From NCBI RefSeq assembly GCF_046297875.1, contig NZ_JBKBHD010000001.1:1488001-1552000 (forward strand): a stretch of 64,000 nucleotides of DNA, read 5' to 3'. This stretch comes from Parvibaculum sp046297875. GTDB lineage: Bacteria > Pseudomonadota > Alphaproteobacteria > Parvibaculales > Parvibaculaceae. Made by a program: the position numbers and the translations under genes. Of this stretch, positions 44,242-52,883 are shown in pieces; the stretch's first letter is position 1, and the number at the start of each line of letters is the position of its first letter. A model generated the notes under the pieces. The model saw only the letters and a list, made by a program, of their open reading frames with translations, searched no databases and was not told the origin of the DNA.

Positions 44242-45189
44242 ATGATGCTTTCGCGCACCGCAGACAGCCTCTTCTGGATCGCCCGATACATGGAGCGGGC
44301 GGAAAATCTCGCCCGCACCTTGCGCGTCACCGACCGCCTGTCGCTGATGCCGTCAGGCACCGATTCGGACGGGAATGAATGGCATTCCACCGTCGTCGTG
44401 TCAGGCTGCGAGCAGGGTTTCTACGAGAAGCATGACGAGGCGACGCCCGAAAACGTCATCTCCTATCTCGCCTTCGATCCCGAGAATCCCTCAAGCATCC
44501 GTACCTGCATCGAGACGGCGCGGCGCAACGCCCGCGCGGTCCGTACGGCGCTCACCACCGAGCAATGGGAATGTCTCAATTCCGCCTGGCTCGCGCTGCC
44601 GGGCTGGAACGAAACCCGCGTGCGCGGCAGCGGGCTTCACCGTTTTCTCGATTGGGTGAAGGATTGCTCGCTCCTTTTCACCGGCGGCACCGTCGCCACC
44701 ATGCTTCGCCGCGACAGCTACTATTTCACGCGGCTCGGCACCTTCATTGAGCGCAGCGACAACACGGCGCGTATTCTGGACGTGAAGTATCATGTGCTGC
44801 TGCCCGAACATGCGGAGGTTGGCGGCGGCATCGACTACTACCAATGGGCCTCGATCCTGCGCGCCGTGTCTGGCTACCGCAGCTACAACGCAGTCTACCG
44901 CGAGGGGCTGAAGCCCTGGCTCATCGCCGAGTTCCTCATCATGCGCGAAGAAATGCCGCGATCTCTCATCAGTTCTGCGGCGGAAATCAAGGATTGTCTC
45001 GACAAGCTGGGTGAGGAATACGGCCAGCGGCACGAATGTCACCGGATCGCGGGACAGATCCATTCGCGGCTCCGTTTCGGCAAGGTCGAAGATGTCTTCA
45101 GGCAGGGTCTCCACGAATTCCTGTGTGAGCATATCGACCAGAACAACAGGCTCGGATTGGAGATCAGCAGAAGCTACCTTTTGGGGTAG
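44242..45189 (+). CDS. Alpha-E domain protein (DUF403) of the Anbu operon
   Basis: 315 residues, almost all helical. Signature segments are MLSRTADSLFWIARYMERAENLART, then FYEKHDEATPENVISYL, ENPSSIRTCIETARRNARAVR and YYFTRLGTFIERSDNTARILDVKYH. Function is unknown; it is nearly always encoded with the circularly permuted ATP-grasp protein, so they probably work as a pair on one peptide or amide product. Two adjacent ATGs (44242 and 44245) start it. Confidence 0.9.
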   Translation: MMLSRTADSLFWIARYMERAENLARTLRVTDRLSLMPSGTDSDGNEWHSTVVVSGCEQGFYEKHDEATPENVISYLAFDPENPSSIRTCIETARRNARAVRTALTTEQWECLNSAWLALPGWNETRVRGSGLHRFLDWVKDCSLLFTGGTVATMLRRDSYYFTRLGTFIERSDNTARILDVKYHVLLPEHAEVGGGIDYYQWASILRAVSGYRSYNAVYREGLKPWLIAEFLIMREEMPRSLISSAAEIKDCLDKLGEEYGQRHECHRIAGQIHSRLRFGKVEDVFRQGLHEFLCEHIDQNNRLGLEISRSYLLG

Positions 45190-45198
45190 ACTGCGCTC

Positions 45199-46017
45199 AT
45201 GAGAATCCAGATCACTCAGCAAACAAGCTACCGGTATGCCGGCCCGGCCAATTATTCGATGCAGGTGTTGCGCGTGCGCCCGCGCGACAATGGCGGCCAG
45301 AAAGTTCTTTTCTGGAGCTTGTCGGTGCCGCATTTCGCCAATGTGACGCAGGGTGAAGATGCCTTCGGCAATCCGCTCGATACGCTCTATGTCTCTCGCC
45401 TCCACAGCGAAGTCACGCTGATGATTTCGGCGGAAGTCGAAACGGTCGATACGGGCGGCATTCTGCGCGGCGTCGAGGAGCCCTTCGCGCCGGTCTTCTT
45501 CCTGCGCGAGACGCCGCTCACCGCGCCGGACGATGCCATCAAGGCGCTCGCGGCGTCGGCCCTTGCCGGCTCGGACGGGTCGCCCCTCGATCTGGCCCAC
45601 AGGCTGATGGAGAAGGTGCGCGATGTGATCGACTACCGGATCGGCGAAACCCGTGCAGAGACGACAGCTGCCGAAGCGCTTGCACATGGCTATGGCGTCT
45701 GTCAAGACCATGCCCATGTCTTCATTTCGGCGGCGCGCCATGCCGGCCTTCCGGCGCGCTATGCCAGCGGCTATCTCTGGGAGCCGCGCGATACCGAATA
45801 TGAAGCTAGCCATGCCTGGGCCGAAGCCTATATTGAGGGGCTTGGCTGGGTCGGCTTCGATGTTGCCAACCGCATTTGCCCCACGGATGCTCATGTCCGT
45901 GTCGCCTGCGGCCTCGATTATCTGGAGGCCGCACCGGCGCGCGGGCTCAGGCGGGGCGGTGGCGAGGAAACGCTGGAAGTGCGTCTCAGGGTCGATGCTG
46001 GCGCCACCCAGCAATAG
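45199..46017 (+). CDS. Transglutaminase-like protein of the Anbu operon
   Basis: 272 residues. The N-terminal bacterial transglutaminase-associated beta domain starts MRIQITQQTSYRYAGPANYS. The catalytic core has Cys168 in YGVCQDHAHVF, His205 in ASHAWAEAY and Asp221 in VGFDVAN, with ARYASGYLW between them. The intact triad predicts an active cysteine enzyme, either protease-like or amide-forming. It has no signal peptide, so it acts in the cytoplasm with its operon partners. The gene starts 9 bases after the alpha-E stop. Confidence 0.92.
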   Translation: MRIQITQQTSYRYAGPANYSMQVLRVRPRDNGGQKVLFWSLSVPHFANVTQGEDAFGNPLDTLYVSRLHSEVTLMISAEVETVDTGGILRGVEEPFAPVFFLRETPLTAPDDAIKALAASALAGSDGSPLDLAHRLMEKVRDVIDYRIGETRAETTAAEALAHGYGVCQDHAHVFISAARHAGLPARYASGYLWEPRDTEYEASHAWAEAYIEGLGWVGFDVANRICPTDAHVRVACGLDYLEAAPARGLRRGGGEETLEVRLRVDAGATQQ

Positions 46018-46076
46018 GTTGGCCGGCGCAAGGTGAGCAAGGACCGGGGGCAACCCGGCAATGTCTGGAGACTTTA

Positions 46077-46820
46077 ATGACCTATTGCGTCGCGCTTCGG
46101 CTGGAAGCCGGCCTTGTCATGCTGGCGGATACGCGCACCAATGCAGGCGTGGACAATATTTCCACCTTTCGCAAGCTCACTGTGATCGACCATCCGGGCG
46201 ACCGGGTTATCGGCCTGATGACGGCGGGCAATCTCGCGGTAAGCCAGGCGGCCATCAACATGGCGATGGAGCAGGGCGTGCGTGTGCGCGGCTCCGAAGA
46301 GCTTGAAACGCTGCATACCGTGCCGACCATGGTGCGCGCCGCGCAGCTCATGGGCGAGGCCGTGCGCGAGGTCTACCGGATCGACGGTCCCTCGCTCGAG
46401 GCGCAGGCGGGCGATTTCAATGTCTCGATCCTGATGGGCGGGCAGGTCGGCAATGGCGAGCTTCGCCTCTTCCAGATCTATTCGGCGGGCAACTATATCG
46501 AGGCGACGGAAGACACGCCCTATCTCCAGATCGGCGAACACAAATACGGCAAGCCGATCATTGATCGCGCGCTCACCTATGACACACCGCTTGGCGACGG
46601 GTTGAAGCTCGCGCTCATTTCGATGGATTCGACCATGCGCTCCAATCTTTCGGTCGGTATGCCGATCGACCTCATGGTCTACCGCCGGGGTTCGCTCAAG
46701 GTCGCGTTGCAGAAGCGCATCAAGGACGACAATGAATATTTCAATGGGTTGCGCCGGTCCTGGTCCGATGCGCTGACCCAGGCTTACCGCGCCATTCCGG
46801 GCCCCGGCTGGGATTTTTAG
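46077..46820 (+). CDS. Anbu, proteasome-related peptidase
   Basis: 247 residues of the Anbu family (ancestral beta subunit), a self-assembling ring relative of the proteasome and HslV. The N-terminus is MTYCVALRLEAGLVMLADTRTNAGVDN; removal of Met exposes Thr2 as the expected nucleophile, with Asp and Lys in LADTRT and FRKLTVID supporting it. Further blocks are GLMTAGNLAVSQAAIN and SILMGGQVGNGELRLFQIYSAG. ATG 46077 has GGAG 7 bases upstream. It ends the four-gene operon (42819-46820); its target peptides are unknown, but the partners suggest a product made by the ATP-grasp/alpha-E pair. Confidence 0.93.
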   Translation: MTYCVALRLEAGLVMLADTRTNAGVDNISTFRKLTVIDHPGDRVIGLMTAGNLAVSQAAINMAMEQGVRVRGSEELETLHTVPTMVRAAQLMGEAVREVYRIDGPSLEAQAGDFNVSILMGGQVGNGELRLFQIYSAGNYIEATEDTPYLQIGEHKYGKPIIDRALTYDTPLGDGLKLALISMDSTMRSNLSVGMPIDLMVYRRGSLKVALQKRIKDDNEYFNGLRRSWSDALTQAYRAIPGPGWDF

Positions 46821-46889
46821 AAAACTTATCCCCTCCCCCTCCAGCCTGCTTGAGACTGTCCGCTCATTCATGTGGACAGGAGCAAGCCC

Positions 46890-48194
46890 ATGTCATTCAT
46901 CGAGAGATCGGCCGCGTTTCCGCCCGCCGGTGCGGCGGCCTGGCCGCCTTGCGAGGCGCCAGTCTGGCGCGGCGGGCGGCCATGCCCGGCCCCGTTTGCA
47001 GCGTCTGGCTGGTGGCACCCGCAGGCGCGCCTCGCGCTCGATTTCAGGAACGGCCGCTATATGCGCGGCGGCGCGGAGATTGAGGCCGGTGCGCTGCTTG
47101 CCGTCACCCGCTCGTCCGGCATCGTCATTCCGAACACTGCCGGTGTTCCCCAGACGATTGGCAGCAACACACTCCCTCGCACGGATCGCGGGCTTAATGC
47201 GAACGGGCAGATCGCCGCGCTCAACGCCAATGGCAACAACCCGCAGAGCGCGACGGGGTGGGGCAATCAGGGCAGTCCGACGCTGGTAGATGGCCCAATC
47301 GAGGGCATTTTCTCGACCCTCTATGTTTCCGGCAGCGGCACGGCGCGTCGTCAGACCGCCATTATTACCGTGGGCGGCGTGGTCACGATGGCCACGAAAA
47401 TCAGCTACGGCCCCGGCACAAACCCCTCCGCCAGTGCGGTCGTCGTGCTGGCAACGCCGGGCGGCAACTGGGTGTTCAGTGGAGCGCCGGGCGCGCTCGC
47501 CACAACGCAGACGGGCGGCGGCAGCGTCACCATCGTCAGAAACGCCGTGGGCGAGTTCTGGTTCTTGCATACGACCTCCGGCGCTGGCGATGTGCGCGTT
47601 GGCCTCGGCGCGGGCGATGCGGCGAAGGACATCAAGCTGCGGGGCATTGACGTAACGCAGACGAGCTTTGTGCCAGACGCATGGATCAGCAATGCGAGCC
47701 CCGCGCCGGCAGTCCTCGCCTCGGATATTCGCGCGGTTCAGGGCGTTCGCACGTCGAACGGCCAGCCTGAACCTTTTGCCGGTTGGGAAGCGGCGGGGCT
47801 CGATGCGGCTTGCGGCGGCATCGCAAAAGTTCTTATCGGCAGGCTGTCCGCAGCTTCCGCCCGTTTCATCACAGGCGCGGGCGTGGACGCCAATAACCTC
47901 TGGCGCGTGGTCTTCGATACCGACAATCGCTTCAAGATGATCCTGCGGAAATCCGGCTCGGATGTTCTGACGCTGCAATCCGGTGTTGTCTCGACGCTGG
48001 GGCTGAAGGAAGTGGTCTGGCGCGCGAAGCCCGGAGATTACGCGCTCGATGCCACGGATGTTGCGGGCGCCACCAGCGCGAGCAGCGAGACGCTGCCCGC
48101 AGGTTCCACGACGCTTCGCATCGGCTCCAGCTTTTCCGTCGCCACGCCGTTCAACGGCTGGATTGAGGAACTGCAAATCCTGAGGGCCGTGTGA
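46890..48194 (+). CDS. Phage-fibre-like protein, isolated
   Basis: 434 residues. The N-terminal part (ARLALDFRNGRYMRGGAEIEAGALL, then AVTRSSG) resembles the opening of phage head-spike/tail-fibre proteins. The middle is rich in Gly, Ala, Ser and Asn (RGLNANGQIAALNANGNNPQS, GAPGALATTQTGGGS), and the C-terminus ends in a LamG/concanavalin-like segment with PFNGWIEELQIL. It is well conserved as an open frame and has AGGAG 8 bases before ATG 46890, so it is probably expressed. No other phage gene lies nearby. It has no clear signal peptide. Function is unknown; a stranded phage gene or a domesticated adhesin/receptor-binding protein are the options. Confidence 0.6.
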   Translation: MSFIERSAAFPPAGAAAWPPCEAPVWRGGRPCPAPFAASGWWHPQARLALDFRNGRYMRGGAEIEAGALLAVTRSSGIVIPNTAGVPQTIGSNTLPRTDRGLNANGQIAALNANGNNPQSATGWGNQGSPTLVDGPIEGIFSTLYVSGSGTARRQTAIITVGGVVTMATKISYGPGTNPSASAVVVLATPGGNWVFSGAPGALATTQTGGGSVTIVRNAVGEFWFLHTTSGAGDVRVGLGAGDAAKDIKLRGIDVTQTSFVPDAWISNASPAPAVLASDIRAVQGVRTSNGQPEPFAGWEAAGLDAACGGIAKVLIGRLSAASARFITGAGVDANNLWRVVFDTDNRFKMILRKSGSDVLTLQSGVVSTLGLKEVVWRAKPGDYALDATDVAGATSASSETLPAGSTTLRIGSSFSVATPFNGWIEELQILRAV

Positions 48195-48234
48195 TGCAGG
48201 GCAACACTACTCAACCTGGTGCCACGTGTTCGGC

Positions 48235-48606
48235 CTAGGCCGCAGCCGCCTTCGAGAAAGTGGCAAGGTCGAAATAGTCGCGCCAGACCTTGATCTTGCC
48301 GCCTTCCATTTCGAAGACGCCGCAGCAGGGCAGCGCCACGGGCTTGCCGCCAACTTTCATGCGGTCGACGCGCTCTGCGAAGACGATGCTACCGGAGGAA
48401 GAGATATTCAGAAGCTCCCACTTCACATCGGACCAGCCATTGACGAAGCCGCCGATGAAACCCGTCAGCGCTTCGCGGCCCTTTACCGGCTCCAGCATCA
48501 TGTTGTGGTAGACGCCGTCTTCCGCGAAGAAGCCGACGATCTTCTTCACGTCGAGGCGCGGCCAAGCGTCGACGAAATCGCGGATGACCTGTTCGTTGCT
48601 GCTCAT
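48235..48606 (-). CDS. Limonene-1,2-epoxide-hydrolase-like protein
   Basis: 123 residues of the SnoaL/NTF2-like cone fold. All positions known to be needed in limonene epoxide hydrolase can be matched: Tyr33 and Asn35 in VYHNMML, Arg79 and Asp81 in AERVDRM, and Asp110 in VWRDYFD, where W-x-D-x-F is also the family pattern. It should therefore hydrate an epoxide; whether the substrate is a terpene, a fatty acid or another compound is unknown. ATG 48606 has GGGAGG upstream. It is downstream of the FadB-like gene but separated by a strong terminator. Confidence 0.82.
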   Translation of the reverse strand: MSSNEQVIRDFVDAWPRLDVKKIVGFFAEDGVYHNMMLEPVKGREALTGFIGGFVNGWSDVKWELLNISSSGSIVFAERVDRMKVGGKPVALPCCGVFEMEGGKIKVWRDYFDLATFSKAAAA

Positions 48607-48675
48607 GATGTCCTCCCTTGTTGTTCTTGGGCGCAATCGTGCCGTGCGCGAGCCCTGAATTCAATCGGTGGCATG

Positions 48676-48703
48676 AAAAAAGGCGGCGCCCGCAAGCGCC
48701 GCC
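48676..48703 (-). terminator. Intrinsic terminator of the FadB-like gene
   Basis: Read on the minus strand, GGCGGCGC (48703-48696) pairs with GCGCCGCC (48689-48682) around a 6-base loop and is followed by six T. It lies 24 bases after the FadB-like stop and is the strongest terminator in the window. Confidence 0.88.
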
Positions 48704-48726
48704 CGGATCTTGCCTCGCGTGCAGAA

Positions 48727-50805
48727 TCAGAAGTCCGAGAACTTCTTTCCTTCCGCGACGATCTTTTCCAGGAGCTTTGCGGGCTTGAAGTCGTCGCCCA
48801 TCTGCGCCTGGAACTCTTTCATCTTGGCGAGCACCTTGTCCGCACCTACGGTGTCGCCATAAAACATCGGGCCGCCGCGATAGACGGGGAAGCCGTAGCC
48901 GTTGATCCAGACAATGTCGATGTCGGAAGAGCGGATCGCCTTGCCTTCTTCGAGAATCTTCGCGCCCTCGTTGATCATCGGATAGATGCAGCGTTCGAGA
49001 ATTTCATCGTCGCTGATCTTGCGGCGGTTGATGCCCTTCTTCGCGGCGAAGTCGAGAATGATCTTTTCGACGACCGGCGAGGGCTTCGCGTTGCGGTTCT
49101 CGTCATAGTCGTAGAAGCCCGCGCCCGTCTTCTGGCCGCGGCGGTCCATCTCGCACAGCACGTCGCGGATCGTCTCGCCCTTCGACTTCTCCTTCGACCA
49201 GCCGATATCGAGGCCGGCAAGGTCCGACATGGCGAAGGGGCCCATGGGCAAGCCGAAATCGTAGAGTACGCGGTCCACGTCCCAGGGCATGGCGCCTTCG
49301 AGGATCAGCTTCTGCGCCTCGCGCTGGCGCTGCGCGAGAATGCGGTTGCCGACGAAGCCGGGGCAGACGCCGACCAGAGCGGCGATCTTGCCGATCTTCT
49401 TGGCGATCTGCATGGAGGTGGCGATCACTTCCTTCGAGGTCTTGTCCGCGCGGACGACTTCGAGGAGGCGCATCACATTCGCGGGCGAGAAGAAGTGGAG
49501 ACCGATCACGGCTTCCGGCCGCTTCACGGCGGTGGCGATCTCGTCGATGTTGAGCGCCGAGGTGTTCGTGGCGAGGATTGCACCCTGCTTCACGATCTTG
49601 TCGAGCTTGCCGAAGACATCCTTCTTGATGTCCATGTTCTCGAAAACGGCCTCGATCACGAGGTCGCAATCGGCGAGGTCGTTCATGTCGAGCGAGCCGG
49701 TGAGAAGGCCCATGCGCTTCTCCACTTCTTCCATGGTGAAGCGGCCCTTCTTCGCCGAGTTCTCGTAGTTCTTGCGGATGACTCCGATGCCACGGTCGAG
49801 TGCTTCCTGCTTCGTCTCCACGATGGTGACGGGCAGGCCGACATTGAGGAAGTTCATGGCGATGCCGCCGCCCATCGTGCCGGCGCCGATGATGCCGACC
49901 TTGTTGACAGGGATCGTCGGCGTGTCGGCCGGCACGTCCGGCAGCTTCCAGACCTGACGCTCGGCAAAGAAGACGTGGCGCTGCGCGGCGGACTGCGTGC
50001 CTGTCACGAGTTCGCGGAAGAGCTTCTGCTCCACCTTGATGCCTTCATCGAAGGGCAGGTTCACCGCCGCCTCGATGCACTGGATGTTGTATTCGGGGGC
50101 GAGGAAGCCGCGGAACTTGCGGGCGTTCTCCTTGCGGATCTTCTCGAAGATTTCCGTCTTGCCGCGGGCGGCTTCCATCTTCTCGTTGAGATCGCGGATC
50201 TTCTTCAGCGGCCGCTTCTCGGCGACGATCTTCTTCGCGAAGGCAACGGCGCCCTCGCGCAGCTTGCCTTCCTCGGCGAGCTCGTCGACGAGGCCCATCT
50301 CGAGGCACTTCTTGGCGCCCACATGCTGGCCGCTCGTCACCATCTCGACGGCCTTTTCCGCGCCGACGATGCGGGGCAGGCGCTGCGTGCCGCCGGCACC
50401 CGGCAGGAGGCCGAGGTTCACTTCCGGCAATCCGCATTTCGCCGAAGGCACCGCCACGCGGTAGTGGCAGGTCAGCGCCACTTCGAGGCCGCCGCCAAGC
50501 GCGGTCCCGTGGATCGCGGCGATGACGGGCTTCGGCGCATTTTCGATCATGGCCTGCGCGTCGAAGAGGCTCGGGCCCTTCGGCGCCTTGCCGAATTCCG
50601 TGATGTCTGCGCCCGCGATGAAGGTGCGGCCGTCGCAGATCAGCACGATCGCCTGGACTTCCGGGTCCTCGATCGCCTGTTTGATGCCGTTGTTGATGCC
50701 TTCGCGCACCGGCGCCGAAAGCGCATTCACGGGCGGCGAATTGAGGGTGATGACGGCAATGCCGCCTTCCTTCTCAAGCGTGGTGACGTCGTTGATCGCT
50801 GTCAT
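48727..50805 (-). CDS. Enoyl-CoA hydratase / 3-hydroxyacyl-CoA dehydrogenase fusion (FadB/FadJ-like)
   Basis: 692 residues. The N-terminal crotonase domain (1-190) contains NSPPVNALS, FIAGADITEF and HGTALGGGLEVAL with Glu108 and Glu128 in LPEVNLGLLPGAGGTQRLP as the hydratase acids. The NAD domain starts at VGIIGAGTMGGGIAMNF (303-319), and the dehydrogenase has IGLHFFSPANVMRLLEVV and VGNRILAQRQREA. It carries out two successive steps of beta-oxidation of fatty acyl-CoA in the cytoplasm. It is shorter than E. coli FadB and no thiolase gene is adjacent, so the partner lies elsewhere. ATG 50805 has AGGGAG upstream and begins the family core; longer in-frame starts add unconvincing sequence. Confidence 0.95.
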   Translation of the reverse strand: MTAINDVTTLEKEGGIAVITLNSPPVNALSAPVREGINNGIKQAIEDPEVQAIVLICDGRTFIAGADITEFGKAPKGPSLFDAQAMIENAPKPVIAAIHGTALGGGLEVALTCHYRVAVPSAKCGLPEVNLGLLPGAGGTQRLPRIVGAEKAVEMVTSGQHVGAKKCLEMGLVDELAEEGKLREGAVAFAKKIVAEKRPLKKIRDLNEKMEAARGKTEIFEKIRKENARKFRGFLAPEYNIQCIEAAVNLPFDEGIKVEQKLFRELVTGTQSAAQRHVFFAERQVWKLPDVPADTPTIPVNKVGIIGAGTMGGGIAMNFLNVGLPVTIVETKQEALDRGIGVIRKNYENSAKKGRFTMEEVEKRMGLLTGSLDMNDLADCDLVIEAVFENMDIKKDVFGKLDKIVKQGAILATNTSALNIDEIATAVKRPEAVIGLHFFSPANVMRLLEVVRADKTSKEVIATSMQIAKKIGKIAALVGVCPGFVGNRILAQRQREAQKLILEGAMPWDVDRVLYDFGLPMGPFAMSDLAGLDIGWSKEKSKGETIRDVLCEMDRRGQKTGAGFYDYDENRNAKPSPVVEKIILDFAAKKGINRRKISDDEILERCIYPMINEGAKILEEGKAIRSSDIDIVWINGYGFPVYRGGPMFYGDTVGADKVLAKMKEFQAQMGDDFKPAKLLEKIVAEGKKFSDF

Positions 50806-51142
50806 GGCGCTCCCTGCCTTTTCATTCTGGATATGGGAATCCGTTTGTTGGCCGGGATTATAGCGGCGAGCCCGGAGCGTGCCAGACGGCGCTTCACACC
50901 TGCCTGTGCAATGCTGTCTAGAGGCGGTGCGAGGCTGAACAGGAGTGGCTCGGTCGGATACAGGTTGCGGCAGCAAGGAGTTTCAGCATGCTCCAGCGAA
51001 GCATGGCGGTCCTCCCGGCTTGACGAATTAATGTCAAGCATTAACATCGGTTTCAGAGGAGCGGCTGGAGGGGCGCGGGACGATATTCCCGGCGGCCTGT
51101 GCGCCGTATTTTGCTTTGAGCGATCGGGAACAGGGGGAGCAT
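50806..51142. promoter_or_regulatory. Divergent promoter region (337 bp) with inverted repeat
   Basis: No gene is supported. In the middle TTAATG (51028-51033) and CATTAA (51039-51044) form an inverted repeat separated by TCAAG, just after TTGACG (51020-51025), which could be a -35 box; the repeat would then lie over the spacer and -10 region, a usual repressor site. It reads toward the sulfatase on the plus strand, about 100 bases upstream. The minus-strand promoter of the FadB-like gene must also lie in this interval. Confidence 0.35.
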
Positions 51143-52807
51143 ATGAAAATCGGAAAACGGGGCTGGGCCATCGCGGGCGGGTCGCTTGTCGTATTGCTGG
51201 CGGCCGGCTGGTTCGGGTTTAGCCGCTATGCGATCCAGCTCCCCGCCATGATCCAGGACTGGCGCGATCCGATTGGCCCCAGCCAGACCGTCGACTGGGC
51301 GCCGGGCCCCGATGTGGCGGAGGCGCCAGCGGGTACGCGTCCGCCCAATATTGTGCTCATCGTCGCCGACGATCTTGGCTGGAACGACATCACGCTGAAT
51401 GGCGGTGGCGTGGCGGGCGGCACCGTACCGACGCCGAACATCGACTCCATAGCGAAGTCCGGCCTTGTCCTCTCGCATGGCTATTCGGGCAGCGGCACCT
51501 GCGCCCCGTCGCGCGCAACCATGATGTCGGGCCGCTATCCGACGCGTTTCGGCTTCGAGTTCACGCCAATGCCGCCGGGCATGGCGCGCATTACCACGCG
51601 CTTTGCCGCCGAAGACCCCACCGCGCTTCGCCGCACGACGCTGATCGATGCCGAAGGGCCGGAACTGCACTATACCGAGATGGGCATGCCCCAGAGCGAA
51701 ACCTCGATGGGCAATCTCCTGCAGGACGCCGGCTATCGCACCATCCATATCGGCAAGTGGCATCTCGGCGAAACGAACGGAATGGCAGCTTACGATCAGG
51801 GATTCGATGAAAGCCTGCTCATGGCATCCGGCCTCTATCTCAATCTCGACGATCCGAATTCCGTGGAAGCACGCAACGACTTCGATCCGATCGACCGCTT
51901 CCTCTGGGCTAATATGCGCTTCGCCGTGCGCAAGAATGGCGGCCCGCGCTTCGAGCCGGACCGTTATCTCACCGACTATTTCACGCACGAGGCGGTGAAG
52001 GCGATCGAGGCGAACAGGAACCGGCCCTTCTTCCTCTATCTCGCGCATTGGGCGCCGCATACGCCGCTTCAGGCGACACAGGAAGACTATGATGCACTCT
52101 CCCATATCGAGGATCACACGCTGCGCGTCTATGGCGCGATGATCCGCGCGCTCGACCGGGGGGTGGGCGAAGTGCTCGACGCGCTGAAGCAGAACGGCCT
52201 TGAAGAGAACACGCTTGTCATCTTTACGTCGGACAATGGCGGCGCGCATTACATCGGCTTGCCCGAGATCAACGAGCCCTATCGCGGCTGGAAGGCGACC
52301 TTCTTCGGCGGCGGCATCCGCGTGCCGCTCTTCATGAAATGGCCGACGAAGATCGAGGCGGGCCAAGAGTATCGCCATCCCGTGCATCATTTCGATATTT
52401 ATGCAACGGCGGCTGCGGCGGCCGGTACGCAGGTGCCAAGCGACCGCGTGGTAGACGGCCGCAATCTTCTGGCGGTGCTCGACGACATGGACATGCCGCT
52501 GCACGAAACCTTGTTCTGGCGCAGCGGGCATTACCAGACTGTGCTGCACAAGGGATGGAAATTGCAGCGCACCGCGCGGCCCGATGCAGTGTGGCTGTTC
52601 GATCTCGAAAACGATCCCACGGAGCGGAACAATCTGGCCGATGCAATGCCCGAAAAGGTTGCCGAACTGGTGGCGCTTCTCGACCGGCACAATGCCGAGC
52701 AGATGACGCCGGGCTGGCCGTCTCGCGTCGAGATGCCGGTTTCGATCGACAAGGATCTGAGCGTTCCGCAGGCGGCAGACGACGAATATATCTTCTGGCC
52801 GAACTGA
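51143..52807 (+). CDS. Sulfatase of the formylglycine type
   Basis: 554 residues. A single N-terminal hydrophobic helix (about 7-27) gives export or membrane anchoring. The core begins RPPNIVLIVADDLGWNDITLNG with the metal Asp pair; the modified residue is Cys120 in GTCAPSRATMMSGRYPTRFG (C-x-P-x-R), to be converted to formylglycine. Later blocks are IGKWHLGE, FFLYLAHWAPHTPL and VIFTSDNGG. It hydrolyses a sulfate ester in the periplasm or outside. The substrate is unknown; glycan sulfate is possible given the sulfotransferases far upstream, as are sulfated alkyl compounds. ATG 51143 has GGGGGAG upstream. Confidence 0.92.
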   Translation: MKIGKRGWAIAGGSLVVLLAAGWFGFSRYAIQLPAMIQDWRDPIGPSQTVDWAPGPDVAEAPAGTRPPNIVLIVADDLGWNDITLNGGGVAGGTVPTPNIDSIAKSGLVLSHGYSGSGTCAPSRATMMSGRYPTRFGFEFTPMPPGMARITTRFAAEDPTALRRTTLIDAEGPELHYTEMGMPQSETSMGNLLQDAGYRTIHIGKWHLGETNGMAAYDQGFDESLLMASGLYLNLDDPNSVEARNDFDPIDRFLWANMRFAVRKNGGPRFEPDRYLTDYFTHEAVKAIEANRNRPFFLYLAHWAPHTPLQATQEDYDALSHIEDHTLRVYGAMIRALDRGVGEVLDALKQNGLEENTLVIFTSDNGGAHYIGLPEINEPYRGWKATFFGGGIRVPLFMKWPTKIEAGQEYRHPVHHFDIYATAAAAAGTQVPSDRVVDGRNLLAVLDDMDMPLHETLFWRSGHYQTVLHKGWKLQRTARPDAVWLFDLENDPTERNNLADAMPEKVAELVALLDRHNAEQMTPGWPSRVEMPVSIDKDLSVPQAADDEYIFWPN

Positions 52808-52815
52808 TCGCATCC

Positions 52816-52839
52816 GTGCGGGCTTCGGCCCGCGCCTTT
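52816..52839 (+). terminator. Intrinsic terminator after the sulfatase
   Basis: GCGGGC (52818-52823), TTCG loop, GCCCGC (52828-52833), extended by outer pairs, then CTTT. The T run is short, so termination may be partial. Confidence 0.55.
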
Positions 52840-52883
52840 GCCCATGCTAGGTTGCGTCATCGAAGCTGGCAGAGGCGCGGAGC

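Noticed and set aside
48226..51222. A 998-codon open frame on the plus strand opposite the FadB-like gene
   Set aside because: It is the antisense of a well-supported beta-oxidation gene, has a His/Asp/Leu-rich composition with no family motif, and its start lacks a ribosome site. High GC makes such long shadows common.
51053..52813. A 586-codon minus-strand frame opposite the sulfatase
   Set aside because: Antisense shadow; Arg/His-rich composition without motifs, while the plus strand has the sulfatase active site.
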